Source: Fibrobacter succinogenes
Lineage (GTDB): Bacteria; Fibrobacterota; Fibrobacteria; Fibrobacterales; Fibrobacteraceae
DNA: 64,000 nt
NCBI RefSeq assembly: GCF_902779965.1
Contig: NZ_CACZDK010000012.1
Span: forward strand, 1 to 64,000
Direction of reading: 5' to 3'
The notes beneath the pieces were generated by a model that saw nothing but the letters and a program-made list of their open reading frames with translations, ran no database searches and was not told the origin of the DNA. Shown here piece after piece: positions 39,792 to 49,341 of the stretch. Position 1 is the first letter of the stretch; each line of letters begins with the position of its first letter. The position numbers and the translations under genes are program-made.

Positions 39792-41324
39792 CTATTCGTT
39801 CTTGAGCAGGTGCTTGGACACGACGTTTTTATACTCTTCTTCCGCCGTCATATCGTTAATTCGATTACTCTTTTTACCACCTTCGTAATTTTCAAAATAG
39901 CAGTAAGTCTCATAAACTTTTCGGCCCTTGATGCGTTTGCCATTCACAAAATACACCCAAATTTCGATATGCGCAATTCTATTCTGCTTCAACCGGAGCG
40001 GAAGTTTAAAAGAATTTGTTGTCAATTCATCGCCACTAAACGTTTTAATAATAGCACCTTTACGCTTAACCACAATCTTCTTAATTTGCTTTAAATCAGC
40101 ACCCATCAAGCCAGCCACGCTAAAACGCAGCGTCGCCGGGATATCGCGCTCTTCGGGCAACACGTGAATGCGCTCACGACCCGAGCCTTCAATTACAACC
40201 GTAGGTTTGAGATTTTTGGGTTGTTGGACAGTATCCTTTACAACGTGAGTCTTACGTTCATCCGCCTTTGTCAAGACCTCAGCCATTTTCGCCGAAACAA
40301 AATTCGTAATCCACGTATGGCAAATATATTCTACCTCGCCATTGCTACAATTGACGACAAAACGCTTCGGTCCAAACGCCGTAGAATCAGCCCATTCAAA
40401 AGTCCGCTTGTAAATCCCGCTTTCTGGAATCGTATCTACAAAACCTTGCACCGAAACAATGCTGCCCGGCACAAATAGCGCTTCCAATGTAACACTTGGC
40501 TTTCCGATGTATTCGTTCAAAATTTTCGGCTTAAACGATACCTGTGTTTTCTTTATTAAGCTATCGGCTTTCTTTTTATAAGCATCATCAAAAGCCACCA
40601 ACATCGCCGCAATCTTATCAAGATTCAGCTTTGAAGCATGCACCCCAAGCTCAGACGCAGCCTCCGTTGCCACAGAATCAATGGCTCGCGCCAAAAACAG
40701 CGTTCCCGAACTTGCAAGCGGAAGAATTTTAATGCCATTCACATTTGCAATCAAAGTCTGCCCGTTCTTAATAGACTGTTCTAAATCTGATTTTACAGCA
40801 ACAACCGATCCTTCCTTAAGCGAAGAAACTTCTAAGCCATCGATATTTTCAACAAAACCCACCGCACTGCGAACCACGGACACAACGTTTTCAGTACTGA
40901 TTTCAAATTCATCCTTAATCGCTTGCTTTTGCACATCAAACATCAGCCGCCCTTGACGGAGCGCCACCGACATCGTTCGTTTCAAGGATTCTATCGTCGC
41001 GTCAAACTGGATTACCGATTTTCCATCGACCTTTAAAGCAGAACCATCGGCCACAGAAAGTACGACCGACGAGGCAACTCCAGCCTCCAGTTGCGTTTTT
41101 TCAAAGACATTCTGTCCAACATCTAAAGAATAAGCATCGCCATCAATGATAATCTTGGCATCGCCCATTATTTCGCGAACCGAAGCGTTAAAAACATGCT
41201 TATTGGACAAAACCTTATTTGCATTTTTCTTTTCGCCATCACAAGCACACAATGTACCCGACAAAACAAGCGCTGTTCCCCAAGCTCCCACTCGAAAAAA
41301 TTTGGTCTGAAAAATGACTACCAT
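39792..41324 (-). CDS. FecR-domain lipoprotein
   Basis: A 510-aa predicted lipoprotein. The start at 41324 gives a signal peptide (FQTKFFRVGAWGTALVLSG) with lipobox TLCAC; the open frame upstream overlaps the leader of rlmI. Residues about 35-165 match a FecR-like domain: ASVREIMGDAKIIIDGDAYS, then QLEAGVASSVVLSVADGSAL and SALKEGSVVAV-like strand (SSLKEGSVVAV). The middle is helical (ASKLNLDKIAAMLVAFDDA). The C-terminal half has Ig-like strands, including VDTIPESGIYKRTFEWAD and VVIEGSGRERIHV. FecR domains in other bacteria relay signals to sigma factors, but none is encoded here, so a structural role is possible. No clear ribosome site. Confidence 0.75.
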   Translation of the reverse strand: MVVIFQTKFFRVGAWGTALVLSGTLCACDGEKKNANKVLSNKHVFNASVREIMGDAKIIIDGDAYSLDVGQNVFEKTQLEAGVASSVVLSVADGSALKVDGKSVIQFDATIESLKRTMSVALRQGRLMFDVQKQAIKDEFEISTENVVSVVRSAVGFVENIDGLEVSSLKEGSVVAVKSDLEQSIKNGQTLIANVNGIKILPLASSGTLFLARAIDSVATEAASELGVHASKLNLDKIAAMLVAFDDAYKKKADSLIKKTQVSFKPKILNEYIGKPSVTLEALFVPGSIVSVQGFVDTIPESGIYKRTFEWADSTAFGPKRFVVNCSNGEVEYICHTWITNFVSAKMAEVLTKADERKTHVVKDTVQQPKNLKPTVVIEGSGRERIHVLPEERDIPATLRFSVAGLMGADLKQIKKIVVKRKGAIIKTFSGDELTTNSFKLPLRLKQNRIAHIEIWVYFVNGKRIKGRKVYETYCYFENYEGGKKSNRINDMTAEEEYKNVVSKHLLKNE

Positions 41325-41478
41325 GTTTTTTAATCTAGTAATAAAAATTTCAAAAAAGAAATTTAAAACCACATCACCCCCTCGATTAAAAACAGGAAAT
41401 TGTCCACCATCACACGATTTAAGAAAAACAAAAACACGTGACAAAAAGAAATATATAATAATTTCTAAATTTTCAACC

Positions 41479-42681
41479 ATGAAAGCGATTATTTTAAAAG
41501 CCGGGCGCGATAAATCGGCCCTCCGCTACCATCCTTGGATTTTTAGTGGTGCCATCGACGAAGTTGTCGGAGACCCAGAGCTCGGTGACGTTGTTGAAGT
41601 TTACAGCTACAAGAGCGATTTTCTTGGCCTTGCAGCGTATTCCCCAAAATCCCAGATCCGGGGCCGTTTCTGGACATTCGGAAACGAAGGCAAGAATACA
41701 AAAATCGATAGAGAATTCTTTAGCGATATTCTCGACCGCGCAATTACCTCCCGCAAGAGCCGTGGATTCGACATCCATGACAAGGAAAGCGCATTCCGCC
41801 TCGTGAACGCCGAAAACGACGGCATTCCGGGTTGCATTATCGACAAATACGCCGATATTTACTCTGTCGAAATTCTCGCGGCCGGTGCCGAAGTCAACCG
41901 TAAAACCATTTACGAACTGCTGGCCGAAAAGACGGAATGCCGCGGCATTTACGAACGCTGTGATTCCGAAGTCCGCAAAAAAGAAGGGCTTCCCCTCCGT
42001 ACAGGCGTCGTATTTGGCGAAGTTCCTGATGAACCGGTCATCATCAACGAAAACGGCATTCTGTTCCCCATCGACGTGAAGAATGGCCACAAGACGGGCT
42101 ACTACCTCGACCAGCGCGATGCAAGACGCCGCGTCGGCGAGCTCACTGCAGGCAAAAAAGTGCTCAACTGTTTCTGCTACACCGGCGGATTCGGGCTCTA
42201 CGCACTCCGTGGCGGCTGCGAAAAGGTTTATCAAGTCGATGTTTCCAAGGATGCGCTCAAGCTCGCCAAAGAAGGCATCATGAGGAACAAATTAAGCACA
42301 GCACACGCAACACATGTAGAAGCTGATGTTTTCCAGTACTTGCGCAAGTGCCGTGACAAGGCTGAAACATTTGACTTTATCGTGCTCGACCCGCCAAAGT
42401 TCGTCGAAAGCAAGGACAATTTGCAGAAAGGCGCCCGCGGTTACAAGGACATCAACCTGCTTGCCATGAAGCTCCTCGCCGAAGGCGGAATGCTCGCTAC
42501 ATTCAGCTGCTCCGGGCTCATGGAAATGGATCTTTTCCAGAAAATCATCGCAGATGCAGCCGCTGACGCCCACCGCCGAGTGCAGATTATCGAGCGTTTT
42601 GGACAGCCCGCCGACCACCCCGTGAACACCGCCTTCCCCGAAGGGCAATACCTCAAGGGATTACTCGTTCAGGTCGTCTAA
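41479..42681 (+). CDS. rlmI: 23S rRNA cytosine methyltransferase, RlmI-like
   Basis: A 400-aa class I SAM-dependent methyltransferase, close to the length of E. coli RlmI, which makes m5C1962 in 23S rRNA. Residues 1-75 are a PUA-like RNA-binding domain (LRYHPWIFSGAIDEV). The SAM site is VLNCFCYTGGFGLYALRGG near 237, with the acidic loop QVDVSKDAL. Motif IV is FIVLDPPKFVESKDN and motif VI is LATFSCSGLM, with the likely catalytic Cys. The ATG at 41479 matches the family start; an in-frame upstream frame overlaps the divergent FecR gene. A terminator follows 57 nt after the stop. The exact target base is inferred from the family. Confidence 0.88.
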   Translation: MKAIILKAGRDKSALRYHPWIFSGAIDEVVGDPELGDVVEVYSYKSDFLGLAAYSPKSQIRGRFWTFGNEGKNTKIDREFFSDILDRAITSRKSRGFDIHDKESAFRLVNAENDGIPGCIIDKYADIYSVEILAAGAEVNRKTIYELLAEKTECRGIYERCDSEVRKKEGLPLRTGVVFGEVPDEPVIINENGILFPIDVKNGHKTGYYLDQRDARRRVGELTAGKKVLNCFCYTGGFGLYALRGGCEKVYQVDVSKDALKLAKEGIMRNKLSTAHATHVEADVFQYLRKCRDKAETFDFIVLDPPKFVESKDNLQKGARGYKDINLLAMKLLAEGGMLATFSCSGLMEMDLFQKIIADAAADAHRRVQIIERFGQPADHPVNTAFPEGQYLKGLLVQVV

Positions 42682-42737
42682 AACATCTAGACAGAAGTCA
42701 GTACCCTTAAAAATAAATATTTAAAAAATCTTACATA

Positions 42738-42773
42738 AAAACTATATACAGGTGACATCGCCTGTATTTTTTT
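42738..42773 (+). terminator. Intrinsic terminator of the rlmI-like gene
   Basis: TACAGG/CCTGTA with loop TGACATCG, then TTTTTTT. Outer arms AAAACTATA and TATAGTTTT extend the pairing. Confidence 0.8.
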
Positions 42774-42818
42774 ATAGTTTTATTGAAGGAAGTTGGACTG
42801 TTTTTAGTGGGTTTGGAA

Positions 42819-44348
42819 ATGTACCTGGTAACATACGATATTGGAAATTCCTTTATAAAAGCAGCACTCACAAAAATTAGCGATACAATCGAATTCGTGG
42901 GCGCGACCGTTACTACAACGCACAGCACAACAACGCTGGGCGGTAAAGGCGTAGAACAGAGCACCGAACAATGGTGGGATTCCATCTGCCGTAGCACAAA
43001 AGAACTTCTCAAGAATTACAGCATTTCAAGTGACCAAATCAAAGGTATCAGTTTTTGTTCGCAAATGAACGGGACCGTCCTAGTCGATAAAATGGGCAAC
43101 ACAGTGCGCCCGCCTATGACGTTTCTCGACCGACGCGCCGACAAAGAATTGAAGGACTATTTCCATCACGGGTTAAAAATCCACGGGTTAAACATTTGGA
43201 AGCTATTAAAGGCGATGCACCACACAAGCATGGTCCCAGTCGGAGCCTACAGCCCTGTTTGGAAATACAAATGGGTCCAAAATAACGAGCCCGAACTTTT
43301 TGCGAAAGTGGACAAGTTCCTCGATGTCGGCGATTACTTGCTGTTCAAAACGACAGGCCGCTTTGTGCGCACCGAAGACTCCGCATTCTGCTCGGCACTC
43401 AACGATTGCCGCAAAGGGCATTCCGGCTGGAGCCACACCATGGTTCAAGCTTACGGCATCAACGAACAGCATTTGCCAGAGATCGTGCAAAGCACTGATA
43501 TTGTCGGGCGAATCACAGAAACCGCAGCCGAAGAAATGGGCCTGAAACAAGGAACCCCCGTCATCGCTGGCGGCGGAGATGTCGCCATGGTGGCCATTGG
43601 TTGCGGAAACACGCATAGCAACCAAACCGCCATTTACTGCGGCACGTCCGGTTCCGTTTGTACTGTTGTCGATCATATCATCCAGTTCGCCGACATCATG
43701 ATGATAGCCGTCAAAGGCCCGAATCCCGCACAAAAGTACTTGTACGGCGAACTCGAAACCGCAGGTAAATGCTTTGCCTGGGCTCGTGAACTTATAGGCA
43801 AACTGGACAATTCCGAATACAGTTTCGAAGAATGCGCTTCACTTGTTTCAAAGGCAAAACCAGGTGCACGAGGTCTTTTGTTCACACCATTCATGAACGG
43901 ATGCAAAACTCCATTTGAAGATGGAAAAATCCGCAGTTCGCTTTCGGGCATTGATTTAGAAACTTCGCGCGGCGATTTGCTCCGTGCTGTCATCGAAGGC
44001 ATTTGTTTCCACTTCCGCTGGTTGCTCGAATGCCAGGCCAGGAAGTGCAAGGTTTCAGACACAATCCGCTTTGCAGGCGGGCTTGCAAGAATCAACATCG
44101 TAAACCAGATTCTCGCAGATATTACAGGGCATACAATCGAAACGGTCAAGCATCCGCAATACGTGGGTGCACTTGGCGCCGCAGCTGTTGCTGCAATCGG
44201 GCTTGGACAAATGAAGTTCGAAGACATTCACAACTACATCGAAATCACGAACACGTACACGCCCGACCCCGAAAATCACGAGATTTACAACAAGCTCTAC
44301 AAAAAATTCCTAGACAAAGTCAAGAGCGACAGGAAGCTCGTTGGCTGA
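42819..44348 (+). CDS. FGGY-family carbohydrate kinase (xylulokinase-like)
   Basis: A 509-aa sugar kinase of the FGGY family, which phosphorylates pentuloses or related polyols with ATP. The N-terminal phosphate-binding loop is VTYDIGNSFIKAALT. GISFCSQMNGTVLVDKMGN and PMTFLDRRADKE are the substrate-domain blocks, and IRFAGGLARINIVNQILADI is the C-terminal signature with the Gly-Gly turn. The start at 42819 was preferred because the family begins at this Met; a TTG 36 nt upstream is also open. No transport or isomerase genes adjoin, so the substrate cannot be inferred from context. The gene is followed by a heptamer array and a GTCAT...ATGAC element. Confidence 0.85.
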   Translation: MYLVTYDIGNSFIKAALTKISDTIEFVGATVTTTHSTTTLGGKGVEQSTEQWWDSICRSTKELLKNYSISSDQIKGISFCSQMNGTVLVDKMGNTVRPPMTFLDRRADKELKDYFHHGLKIHGLNIWKLLKAMHHTSMVPVGAYSPVWKYKWVQNNEPELFAKVDKFLDVGDYLLFKTTGRFVRTEDSAFCSALNDCRKGHSGWSHTMVQAYGINEQHLPEIVQSTDIVGRITETAAEEMGLKQGTPVIAGGGDVAMVAIGCGNTHSNQTAIYCGTSGSVCTVVDHIIQFADIMMIAVKGPNPAQKYLYGELETAGKCFAWARELIGKLDNSEYSFEECASLVSKAKPGARGLLFTPFMNGCKTPFEDGKIRSSLSGIDLETSRGDLLRAVIEGICFHFRWLLECQARKCKVSDTIRFAGGLARINIVNQILADITGHTIETVKHPQYVGALGAAAVAAIGLGQMKFEDIHNYIEITNTYTPDPENHEIYNKLYKKFLDKVKSDRKLVG

Positions 44349-44533
44349 AATTAGTTGGCAGTAGGCAGTTGGCAGTGGGCAGAGTCATCCTCGGAGCAAA
44401 GCGGAGTGGATCCATAAAGACAAGAAATCATGGATTCCGGGTCAAGCCCGGAATGACTAGATTGCCCCGTAGAGGCAATGACGAAAACGTGTCATGGCGG
44501 ACCTGATCCGCCATCTAAGTTCTAGCAACTAAA
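44349..44533. repeat. Repeat-filled gap after the sugar kinase
   Basis: A heptamer array at about 44351-44382 reads TTGGCAG, TAGGCAG, TTGGCAG, TGGGCAG. It is followed by a GTCATCC...GGATCC repeat (44384-44414), the hairpin GATTCCGGGTC/GCCCGGAATGAC (44433-44457) and ATTGCC...GGCAATGAC (44460-44482). Further palindromes include TGGCGGA/TCCGCCA. There is no coding signal. Confidence 0.65.
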
Positions 44534-45871
44534 TTAACGTTTATTTCTCGGAAGTTCGCTGGCATGCTTTTCGAGCCATACAGCATCTTCTAGAGCGCGT
44601 TCGGCTTCGGTTGCCCAATCGGAATCCGGGAATTCACGAACAACATCACGATAACGCGTTACAGCGCTGTGGAAGTCACGCATTTCGCGGTAAATATTGC
44701 CCATCTGGAGCATTGCAAAATAGCGTTCATCCGGCGTGATTTCATTTTCGAGCAAAGCCTTGTACATCTGAAGAGCGGCTTCGTTGTAGCCATCTGCATA
44801 CAAAGCGTTGGCATTAGCAATAGAATTTGTTGCAGTCGGAGAGACATCTTCCTTCTGGGAGCTTACAGCGGTTTCAGCAGACCTCGCCTTGTCGTTCCCG
44901 GTCTTCTTAGCTTCTTTCAAAGCTTTAGCTTCGGCTTCCTTCAGAGCCTTTTCTTCGGCAGCGGCGTTAGCAACAGCATTGATTTCAGCCAAGCGGTCTT
45001 CGGCAGCCTTGCGGAACTTGGCATCCGGAGCAGCCTTTTTCAAGTAAGCCGCAAGGGACTTCTTTTCCAGATCCGTTTTTTTGCCCTTTTGATAAATCTT
45101 GGCCAAATAATAATTCGCTTCGTTACCGCGTTCCTTGTACGGAAGTCCCTTCTTCAAATTGAACTCAGCCTTGTCGTATTCTCCCATCTCATAACGAGTT
45201 AGGCCTGCATAGAAGTACGCACCGGCATCGCCAGGTCTCTTTGCAAGGGCGGCTCTCCAAAGCGGGGCGGCTTCGGCATAGCGGCCTTCGGCCACCAAAG
45301 CTTTGCCCTTTTCAAACGGATCTTCGTTATCAGCAAGAGCAGGTTGTGCTGTTGGCGCAGCCTTCGGAGTTTCAGTCTTTGCAGGAGCTGCGGTTTTTGC
45401 AGCTGGAGTCGCTTGCGCGGTTTGCGCCGGTTGAGCGGCCTTTGCCTGAGTTTTTGCAGGTTCAGCCTTTGCCGTTTCTGCCTTCGTTGCTGCCGGAGCC
45501 GCAGAAGCCGTTTTGGCGCCCTTTATCTTTGCGCGTTCAGCATCAGCCTTTGCCTGCTGCCCCATAGCTTCGTAAGCCTTAGCAGCACCTTCGTACGCTT
45601 CGGTCAAGCTGGGGTCATAGCCATAAGCCAGTCGGAAATTCGCCACAGCGCCCTTATAGTCCTTCATTTTCATACGGACCTTGCCAGCAGCCATGTAAGC
45701 TTCGGTATTCTTCTTATTTTCAGCCAACATGGCGCGATATTCACCAAGAGCCTTTTCGTACTGGCCCTTAGCCTCAAAACGGGCACCCTGTTCAATACGG
45801 GGATCAACAGCCCAAGATTGAGACATTCCCAACAAAAATGCAAGCGCAATAAAAGACAATTTCTTGTTCAT
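44534..45871 (-). CDS. TPR-repeat exported protein
   Basis: A 445-aa protein with signal peptide residues 1-20 (ending SQSWA). Three groups of tetratricopeptide repeats can be read: residues about 25-110 (RIEQGARFEAKGQYEKALGE, AYEGAAKAYEAMGQQAKADA), about 185-285 (GKALVAEGRYAEAAPLWRAA, AGLTRYEMGEYDKAEFNLKKG) and about 355-440 (ALYADGYNEAALQMYKALL, GNIYREMRDFHSAVTRY). They are joined by a long Ala/Pro/Lys/Thr linker (about 115-180) and a charged coiled-coil segment (about 300-340, EEKALKEAEAKALKEA). TPRs are protein-binding scaffolds; this one is probably periplasmic. The start at 45871 begins the signal peptide. Partner unknown. Confidence 0.85.
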   Translation of the reverse strand: MNKKLSFIALAFLLGMSQSWAVDPRIEQGARFEAKGQYEKALGEYRAMLAENKKNTEAYMAAGKVRMKMKDYKGAVANFRLAYGYDPSLTEAYEGAAKAYEAMGQQAKADAERAKIKGAKTASAAPAATKAETAKAEPAKTQAKAAQPAQTAQATPAAKTAAPAKTETPKAAPTAQPALADNEDPFEKGKALVAEGRYAEAAPLWRAALAKRPGDAGAYFYAGLTRYEMGEYDKAEFNLKKGLPYKERGNEANYYLAKIYQKGKKTDLEKKSLAAYLKKAAPDAKFRKAAEDRLAEINAVANAAAEEKALKEAEAKALKEAKKTGNDKARSAETAVSSQKEDVSPTATNSIANANALYADGYNEAALQMYKALLENEITPDERYFAMLQMGNIYREMRDFHSAVTRYRDVVREFPDSDWATEAERALEDAVWLEKHASELPRNKR

Positions 45872-45977
45872 AGTAAAAAAAATAGTAAAACCCATTGACA
45901 ATATAACTTATATAGGCGATATTACAAGCAGAGAATGCGGATATTTTTGCTTAAGCCATCCGCAAAGGAGAAAAAAA

Positions 45978-46220
45978 ATGAAAATCACCGAAGTTGTCGA
46001 TAAATATAAACCGGATGAACAGGAGCTCATCATCGAGAGTTACGAACGCGAGGGCGGCGACACCGAAGATGTGGACCTCATCCTCCTGGATCGCATTTGC
46101 GCACGTCTCGGATTCGGCCTCGATAACGACCTAGACAATGACGACATCGCCGAAGAAGTCAATTTTGACGAATACGGGAGCCACTTCGAAGACGTATCCG
46201 AAAGCGAAGACGAGTTGTAA
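45978..46220 (+). CDS. Small acidic protein of unknown function
   Basis: An 80-aa protein with a very strong ribosome site (AAAGGAG, 7 nt before the ATG). It is highly acidic: about a third of the residues are Asp or Glu, with a C-terminal tail SESEDEL. The N-terminal half is helical (ITEVVDKYKPDEQELIIESY) and the middle contains DLILLDRICARLGFGL, a possible amphipathic helix. It is divergently transcribed from the TPR gene and convergent with the TIGR02145 gene. No family recognised. Strong translation signal and a codon pattern like its neighbours support it being a real gene. Confidence 0.75.
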   Translation: MKITEVVDKYKPDEQELIIESYEREGGDTEDVDLILLDRICARLGFGLDNDLDNDDIAEEVNFDEYGSHFEDVSESEDEL

Positions 46221-46233
46221 TTTTTAAAATAAA

Positions 46234-47241
46234 TTAATCAGCAACGCAGCGGACATAAAGTCCTTTATGAACACTGGCATCAGTGCGCTCTATATCTTTA
46301 TCAGCGCGATTGAATTCCCACGAGCGAGCCGTTTTCTCTTTTACTGACGTTTTCGACCAGTAATGTCCAGAATTTGCTCCATCACAGAAATTATCCCAGT
46401 CCTGGCAACCGCCCTGCCCTAAATTGTCCCAATCCAGAGTTTTGCGGTCTTTCTGGAAATCACGCCATTCGGCATCATCCGGCAAATGCCAGCCCGTAGG
46501 GCACGCCTTGAGAGCATCTTCGTAGGTATAATAGCGCCCGAACTTTTCGCAAAACGATTTATCATCTACGTAGCACTGCTTTTCGGATGTCACGCTAAAT
46601 GCAAGGTTTTTCATCATCCAGATTTTTCCACCGCGCATACCGACTTTGTATTTTTTATTATCTCGTTTATCCGTATAAATCATATCCGTTTTTGAGATTC
46701 CCATTTCGGAAAGATAATCGCGAGGATACACACAACGTATCTGAACGGCATCAGAATTTTCAAGATCAACAATCTTTGCTACGCCACGCTTGGTTTCAAG
46801 CCTCATCGCGCGATTGCCCTGATTGCGCACGGCAAAGTAAGCATAGCCTTTTTTAGCGTTCACGACTTCGTCAAATTCAAACTTATAAAAGCCCAGTGAA
46901 GAATTACCAACAAAGTTTTTCATATTCTGCACTTTGTCTGGGCCAGAGAAGCTATCTTCAATCAATTGTTCCCAATCCATTTCGTCGGGAAGTTGCGAAC
47001 CTTCTGGGCAAGAAGTCGCCCAGCTGTCATCGCGATAAAACGGGATTCCATTTTCATCTGTAAAGAATGCTGTTTTACCATATCTCAGGCTGTGTTTGAA
47101 CCAGTTCAAATTCCCGGACGGAATGACACGATACACTCGCCCATCTCTATAATCTTTGAATTCTGCTGCGTAATTATGGCTGACCACAGACACGGTCAAA
47201 ATCGCAACGGCGCACAAATGACGCCACACCACATCCAACAT
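46234..47241 (-). CDS. Exported protein with Fib_succ_major (TIGR02145) domain
   Basis: A 335-aa exported protein. The ATG at 47241 has GAGG 8 nt upstream. Signal peptide residues 1-24 end SHNYA; there is no lipobox Cys, unlike the two other members here. The N-terminal half (about 25-180) is a diverged, probably degenerate copy of the domain (RDGRVYRVIPSGNLNWFKHS, SCPEGSQLPDEMDWEQLI). The C-terminal half is a clear Fib_succ_major domain: KYKVGMRGGKIWMMKNLAF, CYVDDKSFCEKFGRYYTYED, CPTGWHLPDDAEW, ending YVRCVAD. No terminator is visible between it and the convergent acidic-protein gene. Confidence 0.82.
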   Translation of the reverse strand: MLDVVWRHLCAVAILTVSVVSHNYAAEFKDYRDGRVYRVIPSGNLNWFKHSLRYGKTAFFTDENGIPFYRDDSWATSCPEGSQLPDEMDWEQLIEDSFSGPDKVQNMKNFVGNSSLGFYKFEFDEVVNAKKGYAYFAVRNQGNRAMRLETKRGVAKIVDLENSDAVQIRCVYPRDYLSEMGISKTDMIYTDKRDNKKYKVGMRGGKIWMMKNLAFSVTSEKQCYVDDKSFCEKFGRYYTYEDALKACPTGWHLPDDAEWRDFQKDRKTLDWDNLGQGGCQDWDNFCDGANSGHYWSKTSVKEKTARSWEFNRADKDIERTDASVHKGLYVRCVAD

Positions 47242-47328
47242 CAAAAAACCTCACAAATCAAAAACAACTTACCAAGTAAGCAAAGAAGAATATATATACG
47301 CAATTTCAAAAAAAGCGATAAAAATTTT

Positions 47329-48168
47329 TCAAAAGTAAAAAACAGCGCCAATATTGTTCGGAATCACCCAAAAGGAAACTTTATTTTTACAAATTTCATG
47401 CAATTTAAGGATTCCAAGGCTCACTCCGGTTCCCATAAGCGCCCCAACGAGCACATCCGAAGGATAATGCTTGCCAGCGACCACGCGCAAAGCGGCAACG
47501 CCACTCGCAAGCGCAAACGACGAAGCCCAAACTAGCGGCTTGTATTTTGAATTGGGATAAACTTCAGAAAACCAATCGCCCGTAAAAATAGCGACCGTAA
47601 ACGCAGCCGATGCATGCCCCGAATAGAACGAACCGTAAGCCTCGCCACGCGCAGACGCCGCTTTTTTAGCGCCTTCCCCGCGTTTTGCATAAATGAATGG
47701 ACGCGGCCAAAGTTGCATGGAACGGAAAATTTGATTCAGCGCATTTTCCAAGGCAAACGCTTCTGCAAACATAAGCATAAAAGCGCCAAAGTCATGCGCA
47801 TCCGCATCGCCTTTATACCAAGAATAGCCAGCCAACGCAAGCGGAGCCACAGCAAGCGCTCCCGTGTAATGGCTCACGGTCGTCGCCCATCCGCTATAAT
47901 GCCCCACGAACGGGCGATCCCACGGCAAAAAATCCGACCTCGGTTTTAGATTATCGGCCGATACGCGCTCCATACTGTAATATCGATAAACGCCAAGAGC
48001 CGAAGTCAACGTAATTCCAAGCGAGAGCGGAACATCGAGCCGCACAGAGACATCGTAATGGTGTTCAGGCTTTACATTTTCTGGAGACAACGATGCAAGC
48101 GCCAGCGATTGAGCACAAAGCACAGCAAAAAACACACGAAACAAGCTTTTAAAACGTCTTTCTTCCAT
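47329..48168 (-). CDS. PAP2-family phosphatase, membrane-associated
   Basis: A 279-aa protein with a signal peptide (FFAVLCAQSLALAS) and the three PAP2 motifs. C1 is represented by RSMQLWPRPF, C2 by GSFYSGHASAAF with the catalytic His, and C3 by LRVVAGKHYPSDVLVG with the nucleophile His and Asp. A hydrophobic stretch lies between them (ALASGVAALRVV). PAP2 enzymes remove phosphate from lipid phosphates such as undecaprenyl pyrophosphate or phosphatidic acid; the substrate is not predictable. Length and motif order fit bacterial PAP2 proteins. The start at 48168 begins MEERR. It is divergent from the ArsR-methyltransferase gene. Confidence 0.82.
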   Translation of the reverse strand: MEERRFKSLFRVFFAVLCAQSLALASLSPENVKPEHHYDVSVRLDVPLSLGITLTSALGVYRYYSMERVSADNLKPRSDFLPWDRPFVGHYSGWATTVSHYTGALAVAPLALAGYSWYKGDADAHDFGAFMLMFAEAFALENALNQIFRSMQLWPRPFIYAKRGEGAKKAASARGEAYGSFYSGHASAAFTVAIFTGDWFSEVYPNSKYKPLVWASSFALASGVAALRVVAGKHYPSDVLVGALMGTGVSLGILKLHEICKNKVSFWVIPNNIGAVFYF

Positions 48169-48278
48169 CAAAGTCCATCTAAAAATTTATATTCACAAAG
48201 ACAAACATAAAAAAGCTTTTGGCGGACCACGTGATAAATTCGAATTTTAACCAGAACCGAGAACCAATCATCCCGAAC

Positions 48279-49184
48279 ATGGAACTTTTTGGAGCCATTT
48301 CTGACGAAATGCGCCTCAAAATTTTACTCTTACTGGACCAGTCCGAATTTACGGTCAACGAAATCAAGGATATTCTAGACATCCACCAAAGCAACGCTAG
48401 CCGCCACTTGGCTAAGCTTTCGCAATGCGGGCTCGTGAAAGACCGCCGCGATGGCATCAAGGCCTATTACCGCTTGAGCGAAGAACTCTACATGAGCAGC
48501 CGCCTGTTGCAAATTATCCGCGAAGCTTACGACGAACTGCAAGACAAGGATATTCTCAAGTGCCGCGCCGCACAAGCGCTCGAAGAACGCACCGACAAGA
48601 CCAAAGGTCAAATTCATAAGCTCGACCAGGCCGGCGGTAGCCTCAAGGCGCAAATCAGCCTGTTCAGCAAGCTCATGGTACCGTTCGAAAACGCCGTGGA
48701 CCTTGGATGCGGCGAAGGCGGCGACCTCTCGCTCATGCTAGCAAGCCGTTGCAAAAACGTGACCGCCCTCGATTACGATCCGAAAATCATCAGCGGGCTG
48801 CAGCAAGTTTTGCAGCAAAAGGGCATCGAAAACGTAACGCCGAAAGTCGCGGATATGACGCAGACGGGCCTCCCCGACAACTACGCCGACCTCGTCTTGA
48901 TGAGCCAGGTGTTGCACCACGCGACCGACCCGCGACTCGCCCTCAAGGAAGCGACCCGCATTTTAAAACCGGGCGGAAGGCTTGCGCTTTTGGACCTTGC
49001 CCAACACAAGGAAGAATCGTTCCGCACGACGCACGGCCACATTTGGCTTGGTTTTGAACGCAGCCAGCTTGAATTCTTTGTGAAGGAACTCAACTGCAAG
49101 GTGCTCGAAAGCGAAATCATCCCAAGTGAAAACGAGGTCGACAAAAAGCTCCCCGTCATTTGCATGATTATTACTAAAGAGTAG
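48279..49184 (+). CDS. ArsR-type regulator fused to a methyltransferase
   Basis: A protein of 301 aa from the ATG at 48279; an in-frame TTG at 48219 would add 20 residues, and no ribosome site decides it. Residues about 1-80 are an ArsR-like winged helix: LFGAISDEMRLKILLLLDQ, then IKDILDIHQSNASRHLAKL, the recognition helix, and KAYYRLSE in the wing. A linker leads to a class I methyltransferase domain with VDLGCGEGGDLSLMLA (SAM motif I), ALDYDPKIISG and the post-motif ILKPGGRLALLDLA. Fused ArsR-methyltransferases are known elsewhere, some sensing S-adenosylhomocysteine. No methionine-cycle gene adjoins it here, so the target is open. Confidence 0.82.
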   Translation: MELFGAISDEMRLKILLLLDQSEFTVNEIKDILDIHQSNASRHLAKLSQCGLVKDRRDGIKAYYRLSEELYMSSRLLQIIREAYDELQDKDILKCRAAQALEERTDKTKGQIHKLDQAGGSLKAQISLFSKLMVPFENAVDLGCGEGGDLSLMLASRCKNVTALDYDPKIISGLQQVLQQKGIENVTPKVADMTQTGLPDNYADLVLMSQVLHHATDPRLALKEATRILKPGGRLALLDLAQHKEESFRTTHGHIWLGFERSQLEFFVKELNCKVLESEIIPSENEVDKKLPVICMIITKE

Positions 49185-49223
49185 GAAGTAGGAAGTGGCT
49201 AGTATACAGTGATCAGTAAACAG
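49182..49223. repeat. Heptamer array
   Basis: Six contiguous plus-strand units: TAGGAAG, TAGGAAG, TGGCTAG, TATACAG, TGATCAG, TAAACAG. It begins just before the stop codon of the ArsR-methyltransferase gene ends, so the array overlaps or abuts its 3' end. Confidence 0.7.
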
Positions 49224-49341
49224 GAATGTAAAAGGAACGCTCTTATTACAATCCTAACCACTAAGAGCGTGCCAAATGAGTGACGCAAAAATAAGCTTGC
49301 TTATTTTTATGTCCAAATGCAGCCGCGGACGTCGAAGACGT

